A stretch of 64,000 nt of DNA from Acestrorhynchus altus (lineage: Eukaryota; Chordata; Actinopteri; Characiformes; Acestrorhynchidae), in the NCBI GenBank assembly GCA_034509495.1, contig CM067519.1:27298241-27362240 (forward strand), written 5' to 3'. The notes below the pieces were generated by a model that was not told the DNA's origin, did no database searches, and saw only the letters and a program-made list of their open reading frames with translations. The position numbers and the translations under genes were made by a program. Positions 57,450 through 64,000 of this stretch are shown piece after piece (the first letter of the stretch is position 1; each line of letters opens with the position of its first letter).

Positions 57450-58075
57450 AGCACTCTGTTGCTCGGCCTGTTCTGAGCAGCAGACCTGCAGCTCTACAGT
57501 GACTCAACTGGTTCAGTCGACGTGTATCTTATTTTTGTTTGGGTGTCGAGTTGTTGCGTAAGCTGTTTGATTTGGGAATCATGTGACCTCACGTCTGAAA
57601 GAGCTGGGTTCAGGAAAAGGCCCTGTTTTGTTTGTGTCCTGCTGTTTGGATGGTATACGGTCTGCTGGGCTGGTTTGTTTACTCCAGTAGCTCCACTCAG
57701 ACCACAGTAATACAGACTGAAACCCCACACCGGTCAGATAAAGCTTGTTTCAGTGGACCTATAAAGGGTCAGAGTCGGCCCAGCGAGCCTCGTCCTCTGT
57801 TCATTTTTGTTTACTGATATACTTTCTATATTATAAGTCAACATAAACAATAAAGATTCACTAAATCAGAAAATATAAACGTCATAGCAGATCAGCTGTG
57901 AACCTGTTAAACCAGCGCGGAACACCATCAGAACCTGTTACGAGCGCCGAGTCGGAGACGAAGTCGATGCTTATTGAACACCCCGCAGCCGTCCCCGGGA
58001 CCACTCCTATCCTGCTTTCGTTGTTTTGTTTGTTGCTGATGGACATCCACGTTTTTATGCATTCCGACATTCAGA
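57450..58075. other. Intergenic sequence, no gene seen
   Basis: No exon-like signal recognised. Confidence 0.5.
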
Positions 58076-58079
58076 TATT

Positions 58080-58620
58080 CAGTATGAACTTTTCAGAATC
58101 TTCTCTTATTTGTTCATTATTTAATAACTCTGTAGTAAGTGTTTATAAAGAACTCAATATCTGACTTCAGTAACTGAATTATTCAGCAATGATTCAATAT
58201 CCACTATGAATTTGTCAGTATCTACACTGAATTATTCTGTGTCTACTATGAATTATTCCATGTTCTTTACCAATGATTCGATATACAGTATGAATTAGTA
58301 TTTAGCATGATATTCAGTATCTACTGTGAATGTTTCAGCCTCTGCTATTAATTATCAAGTATCCACTATGAATTAGCCAGTATCCCCTATAAATGAGTCA
58401 GTATCCATTATGAATTATTCAGTCTCTGTCATACATTGTTCAGTATCTGCTATAAATTAGTATCTACACAGAATTATTCCTTGTATTCCGTATGCAGTAT
58501 GAATTATTCCATGTACACTATGAATTACTCAGTACGCAGGATCCACTGTGAATTATTGAGCCTCTGCTATTCATCATTCTGTATCCAGTGTGAATTCCTC
58601 ATGATCTACTGTGGAACTAT
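58080..58620. repeat. Degenerate 'TATGAATTATTCAGTATC' array
   Basis: Units of roughly 20-30 bases with TATGAATTATTC and AGTATCCACT cores, the same family as in the smoothelin-like intron at 23120-23440, 35 kb away. Confidence 0.8.
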
Positions 58621-58624
58621 TATC

Positions 58625-59760
58625 TAAGCTTTGTAAATATGGGAGTAAAGAATGGAATGGTGACCCTTGCAGTTAGGTTTCTGGGGTTGAACTGGCCGAT
58701 CTGTCTCTGCATGTCGGAATGCCGGAGCTGTAATAATGGTGATAACCGTGATAACGGTGGTGCTGAGCTGTTTGATGAAGATGTGGGGTGAACAGAGGAA
58801 TGCGTAACCTTTCCATCTGCAGAAAACCTCATTTGGACTCTGTCCAGGGCAATAAATCCAGAATGCAGACACCACAGAAAGTGCATGCCTCAGCTGTCAG
58901 TGTGTCCCGGAGCTGAGTGGACGATTTCACAGCGGTGCAGGAAATGGTGAGACTGTATTTAGAGAGGCTGAAGTGGACGGGCCACAGACGGCCATATTTG
59001 GTGTCTTGCAGGCCTGTGTCTTCAGTTCATCAGATCATATGGTCTTTAAAACTAAACTCTTATTCGTCTAAAATCTAAACGAGATTATTTTTACTGCCTC
59101 ACATTAATAAAAATAAGTCATGGCCATGGTGTAGGACACTGAGGACACTGTGGGGACGAGGCATGTCCTGATAAATTCTGCATTGACCAGGATCAGGCGG
59201 ATCGGCCACACAGCCGGGGAACCACTGGAAAATGAGATGACTTATGATGCGTTAGAGGTCGTGGATGTGCGGCACGTATCCCTGTCGATGGTCTGTAGGT
59301 GGTACCTTCGGTCCAGAGTGATAACCTCCACCGTTCACAAGCACCGTACTGATCAGCTCTGACACGTTCTCTGCTGCTCATTACAGTAACTCGGCATTGC
59401 CGGGGTGTCGAAGTCTAAACACGGCCTGAGGCTGTTAGTCGAGGTTACGCAAATACATACTGGAAGGTGTTGCACAAGTTACACTGATGCATTCTGTAAT
59501 AAAAACGTAGTCATTATGTAATCCACATGTGCTCCAGGCAGGAGGCTGCTTTGGTTGTAGTGCCTCCAAACTGGTTGATTGATTTCAGAAATTTCATTTT
59601 CATTATTGTTGTCTTAAGATGATATACGTTTCAAAAGTTCTACTTAATTAAACGCTTATAACGTAAATAATCATTCAGACTGGGTTTGGTCAGAAAAGCA
59701 GACAGTGGTGAAGAAAGGAAGGAGACGTCTGAGCCTCTTATGAATAAACACTGCCTGATT
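58625..59760. other. Intergenic sequence, no gene seen
   Basis: Open frames are short, overlap on both strands and have no recognisable motif. Confidence 0.5.
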
Positions 59761-59764
59761 GTAG

Positions 59765-60110
59765 TTCTTCAGACTGGTGTGCAAAAGAAACATCAGGACA
59801 AGAGAACATCTAGACAATGAGCAGGACTTCTGGAACAATGTGCTTTGGACAGATGAATCCAAAGTTGAACCTCATAGCAGCTGTGAAGCATGGTGGTGGA
59901 AGTGTGATGGTTTGGAGCTGCTCTGCTGCAGCAGGGTGTGGAGATCTCTCCATCATAGAAACCATTATGAGATCTTTATTGTATCAGAGGGGGTTTGAGG
60001 AGAACATAAGAGCATCTTTACAAAGACTGATGTTAAAACATCACAGAGCTGAAAGAATTCCGCATGGAGGAGTGGGAATGTCTTCTGGTCGATGTCAGAG
60101 ACGGTAGATG
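59765..60110 (+). mobile_element. Tc1-like transposase remnant, second family
   Basis: The plus strand reads LDNEQDFWNNVLWTDESKVE in one frame and AVKHGGGSVMVWSCSAAAG in another. These are the WTDESK and GGGSVMVWG blocks of Tc1 transposases. It differs from the MPRRRVPKYF family at 38570. Confidence 0.8.
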
Positions 60111-60114
60111 GTTC

Positions 60115-61140
60115 TAGAAACATCTAACTGGCATTATTTCAGCCAAAGGAGGAGATACTGCTGTTGGGACAGAGGGGGTCTGAACTTTATCCTCTTTAAA
60201 ATTGCATTTCTAATAAATAAGTTTTAGAAATGATGTTTGATCATCAGTTCACATCAGTGAACGAATGGGAGGTTCTGAAGAGCTCACTGAACCCAACCTG
60301 GTGCTATAATCGGCTGCTGAAATTTTGGGGGGTCTCCGAGTTCTGAAGAGCACAGTGCAAAAAGGTCTCCAATGTTCTGCTGATCAATAACTGCAGAGCT
60401 CAGAGCTGTTATAGGAGACCAACTCCATGCCTATGGCATTAGAATGACATGCCAGTAAAGCTCCTGTAGATGTCCCAATTCTTCTGTCCATATACCTTTG
60501 TCCCGTATCAGGTTTGGAACATGTGTGTTTACCATAGGGTGAGGTGGTCCCATTTATTTCTGTGCGAGAGAAATCCCAGCATTGCTATATTGGCATGAGG
60601 CCAAGTGCAAAATGACACATGACCTCACTGGTCTTTGGCCCTCTATCGTATGACGTGACCCTCAGGCAGCTGAAGATGGCTGTAACTAGAGAAGGTGGAA
60701 CTTCACACTGTAGGACGAGCCATTCTTAGAGTTTAGGGAGGAGGGCACGAGGGGCTCAGCTGTTCAGCTGTTAGTCACGTTGCCTCATTGGGAGGACGGG
60801 AAACACCGTGTTCACCCTCTACATGCCCACAAGCCTCTGTGGCAAGTTCAAGTATCACTGGATCAAACCGGACTAACTGGAAGGCCACGGTGACCAATAG
60901 TTACCTCCCAATGCTTTGTGTTTAATGCAGTCACATGACCACAGGGAAGGGCTGTTTATTACCAAGGGAACAATTCTATGGTTACGGTTACATAAACAAC
61001 AACACCATTGTACCTGATACCAGCACCACACACACGACCCTGAACACCGAGCACTACCTGGCCATGGACCATCTCACGGTCCACACTGTGTATGAATGTA
61101 ATGATGATATATGACAGGATCAGTTCATTGGGGAAAACTG
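60115..61140. other. Intergenic sequence, no gene seen
   Basis: Only a small MITE-end-like piece (TGTCCCAATTCTTCTGTCCA at about 60471) stands out. Confidence 0.5.
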
Positions 61141-61144
61141 TATG

Positions 61145-61275
61145 ATCTTATATAGAGTTAATTACAGGTAGACGCTCTCAGTGACCCCTGACTTTATGTT
61201 TATTTGGGTTTATTCTAATGTTATATAGAGTTAATTACAGGTAGACGCTCTCACTGACACTGACTTTATGTTGAC
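61145..61275. repeat. 72-bp minisatellite, about 2 copies
   Basis: Same unit as at 5245-5490 and 20965-21435. Confidence 0.9.
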
Positions 61276-61635
61276 AATGACAATGACTCAGTGAAGCACA
61301 GACAGCGTGACGTTTCCAGGACGATTGACTCAGTTTCAGATTAATGCTTTAATGGTTCTGCTGACAATCAGCTCATGAATCATATTTTTATTAAACAAAA
61401 GCATATAATTGTTAATTCAGTTACTGAAATGAAAACTACACACCAGTAGTTTAGCTTTAAGCTACTGTTCAGCAGAAGATCCAGTGAAGATGGTTGATCT
61501 CCGATTCCAGATACAGTTGATCAGTCAAATTCAGTGGATGATTGTCAAACTAGTCGTTTAGAAAGAAGACAGTAACACACAGTAAACCGTCCTCCAGCAG
61601 AAACAGAAGACAGGTCCTTTGTGATGGTCGGTAAG

Positions 61636-62003
61636 TACACTACATGTCCAAAAGTTTGTGAACTCCCCTGATAATGAATGCAATCAGCTATTTTAAGCTG
61701 CACCCATTGCTGACACTGATGTGCAAATGCACACACAGCTCGTCCTGTCCCTGTAGAGAAGTACTGCCAATAGAATAGGACTCTCTGGAGCAGATAAACA
61801 AACATGAACCGTATCTAATGCCGGTCACTATGTCATGGATTGCAATCAAATCCTCACAGCAATGTTCCAAAATCCAGTAGTTTTTTCCTGGACAGTAGAG
61901 ACGGTTATTCCAACCAAAGCAGGATGAACTCTTTTTAATCATCTTGATTTCAGAAGACACAGTGAATGAGTAGGTGTCCCAATACTTTTGTCCATATAGT
62001 GTA
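61636..62003. mobile_element. Tc1/mariner-type MITE, full length
   Basis: Inverted ends TACACTACATGTCCAAAAG and CTTTTGTCCATATAGTGTA (three mismatches) with TA at both borders, as expected for a TA target site. The element is about 368 bp and non-coding. It is the best copy for defining the family seen at eight places in the window. Confidence 0.88.
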
Positions 62004-62009
62004 CTTTGA

Positions 62010-62860
62010 GTATGAACGGTGGTTGAATGTTGGTTTTGCGTAAAAAAGGGAGAAATCACGTGAGTGGTCAGTAAAGGAGGTCAGGTGGTGGTGAAGTGGT
62101 GCTGATCTGTGAGATCATCTGCCCGAACGGGTTTACGCTGAAAATCAAAGCTGCTTTATCGTATTTGTTTAACCACGATGAGTCACAGAGTCACAGTCAG
62201 CCTGAACTTGTAGACCAGATTAGAAAAGCAAACACGGGCACGGAGGCTTTGGGGAAGTGGAGAGTGTGGTGTGTGAGGTGATCTGGAGCAGGTGAAGCTC
62301 AGGGTCTGCTGTGTGGAGTCCATCTCAGTCTGTGACAGAAGAAAGCAAGGAGAACCTGTTACAGCACACTGTGGTTCTGGGGAGAGAGTGGACACAGCAG
62401 AGGTGGCTCCTAAAGTCCAGCATGTGAACGTCGAGGGGATTTTGACTCGCAGAACCCAAAACAACAGTGATTCCAACAAGATCCAAAAATTAAACTTCAT
62501 AAATTCAAACCCAAAGTTAACAAGCTGTTCTATTGACCTGTATGTCCTATAGATCATAAATCCACAACCATGATAAGAACATTTCATCTCAGGTTTGATT
62601 AAAGGACAATTTATCAAAATGAAAATCAAAGCTAAATCTATCGCTTTAAATGGAAGGAATATAGAATAGAATAGAACTTATATATATAACATATATGACA
62701 GTTTTCAAATGAAACGATAAAGAAGGGATGGAATGAAAAAGCTGCTGTAGGAGGAGAGAAGCTTTGATGATATGAACGTTAAAATATGAATTCAGATGAA
62801 ATAATATCTGAAGTTTCAATTTCAGGTCAGAGAGGTGCTTCATTTCACTGCATAACTTAC
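62010..62860. other. Downstream flank of the sftpb-like gene, no other gene seen
   Basis: Probable 3' UTR and intergenic sequence of the minus-strand gene. No clear minus-strand AATAAA was located close to the stop. Confidence 0.45.
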
Positions 62861-62862
62861 TT

Positions 62863-63227
62863 CTAGTTCCACTGGTTCTTCTGGCAGAAGGACATGACCT
62901 GAGAGATACACATCAGACACATGACTTTCATACAAAAACACAGAAAAGACTCCAGAAACTCATTCCTTCCTGCTGTTTTTTCAGTTTCTCTTCACGGGAC
63001 GTTCAGTCCCTTCACTCTTCAGCACCGGGACGTCCCACTGTCCCACTGTCCCACTGAGCACTAGTACACCTACACTTACATATAACTATAGAACTATAGA
63101 TGAATGATTCATGAAATAATTCATAATTATAATAACTAATTCACCCATAAAGGAAAAATATAAATAACATAAAAGTACATTTTATTACATATTAGTGTTA
63201 TATGTTATTATTATTATTATGATTATG

Positions 63228-63289
<62 letters not shown>

Positions 63290-63904
63290 AATGCTTTTAT
63301 TTTAATTTATGTTCTATTAATTGTCCTTTATTGTATTTTTTCCTATAAAAGCTTTTATGAGGTTCTAGATTTCAGGATGTAATTATTGTAACATTCTTGA
63401 AGTGTTATAATACTGATATAAATATTATAATCCATTATTATTCATATATATATATGAATATATACATAACATATAACAAACATATATATTATAATATAAA
63501 ACATAGGGTCACACAGGCCTGCACTGCTGAAATTACATAAGGCTGTAGTGCCCTCTAGTGGCTGCTAAAGTTCAGCATAATGAAGCCAATAAAGTGTGAT
63601 GGTGTCCTACCTCACACACATCCAGAGCCTTCATCTCTGTTCTCAGAAGCCCCTGAAGCTGGCTGCCGTGGCGCTGAGTGAAGCTCTCACACTGCAGAAG
63701 AGCCGGAGGACAGTCAGAGGAGCACAGCTCACACAGGGTTAAAGGTTAACGGTGGAGGACTGACCTTTGGCAGGGCGTCGGGGTGGGACTGACAGACGCT
63801 CCGGAGGAAAGAGGCAGCCTGGAGCTCGGTGGCATTAGAGCCCAGACTGAGACGGGTCAGAACAGCCAGGGTCAGACATGAGTCACAGTCGGAGAGCGAG
63901 AACC
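62863..63904 (-). CDS. sftpb: Saposin-B-domain protein, C-terminal exons (surfactant protein B-like)
   Basis: Minus-strand exons, in order: 63904-63765, 63691-63611 and 62898-62863 (stop TAG). They read FSLSDCDSCLTLAVLTRLSL ... FLRSVCQSHPDALPK, CESFTQRHGSQLQGLLRTEM...DVCE and VMSFCQKNQWN. The cysteine spacing CxxC ... VC ... KCESF ... VCEVMSFC is that of a saposin B domain, with six cysteines forming three disulfides. Phases agree (CTGCAG and CTCTCAG acceptors, GTCAGT and GTAGGA donors). A potential N-glycosylation site, NAT, is present. I favour sftpb because human SFTPB lies near MAT2A on 2p11.2 in the same opposite orientation. Prosaposin-like or NK-lysin/granulysin-like proteins are alternatives, and GNLY is also on 2p11.2. 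Saposin domains bind and rearrange membrane lipids. The N-terminal exons lie beyond the window. Confidence 0.8.
63205..63290. repeat. ATT microsatellite in sftpb-like intron
   Basis: About 25 ATT triplets with one GATT interruption. Confidence 0.95.

Positions 63905-63905
<1 letters not shown>

Positions 63906-63943
<38 letters not shown>
63906..63943. repeat. GA microsatellite forming a minus-strand acceptor tract
   Basis: On the minus strand this is (CT)n running directly into the CAG acceptor of the first visible sftpb-like exon. Confidence 0.93.
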
Positions 63944-63947
<4 letters not shown>

Positions 63948-64000
63948 CAGACCCCATGCCCTGCACATTTTAGTGCTTTCTCTGCTCCCAGCACACCATC

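Overview
The window looks like nuclear DNA from a bony fish, most likely a teleost of the otophysan group. The reasons are intron-rich vertebrate genes, very dense CA/GT, CT/GA and AT microsatellites, many Tc1/mariner-like transposon remnants and short inverted-repeat elements typical of fish, and long intergenic stretches without coding signal. The species cannot be named from the sequence alone. No bacterial, phage or CRISPR features were seen.

Layout, left to right. 14-2898 (+): the last six coding exons of an oxysterol-binding protein gene (osbp2-like). 9701-13711 (+): slc35e4, a two-exon nucleotide-sugar/triose-phosphate-type transporter whose last exon runs into an unusual acidic repeat tail of about 350 residues. 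22791-26671 (+): a smoothelin-like gene (smtnl1-like) with an N-terminal smoothelin helix and a C-terminal calponin-homology domain. 29530-44479 (+), with 3' UTR to about 46215: inpp5j, an inositol polyphosphate 5-phosphatase with a SKICH domain, reconstructed across 12 coding exons with consistent splice phases. 52873-57085 (+): mat2a, S-adenosylmethionine synthetase, with a 3' UTR carrying six UACAGA-type hairpins of the METTL16 class. 62863-63904 (-): the last three exons of a saposin-B-domain protein, probably sftpb.

In human, OSBP2, SLC35E4, a smoothelin gene and INPP5J sit together on 22q12, whereas MAT2A and SFTPB sit on 2p11.2. The window therefore seems to cross a junction between two ancestral linkage blocks, somewhere between about 46.2 and 50.7 kb. 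The genes do not form one pathway. Two concern membrane lipid signalling (sterol/phosphoinositide transfer and phosphoinositide dephosphorylation); the others are metabolic, contractile or surfactant/defence genes.

The observations most worth checking are: the repeat-derived C-terminal extension of slc35e4, with a decayed, non-coding stretch of the same repeat 2 kb downstream; the intact mat2a hairpins beside coding exons full of small indels, which suggests local assembly error or a young pseudogene; a GC-AG intron in inpp5j; microsatellites that supply splice-site sequence in several genes; and minisatellite units shared between distant parts of the window.
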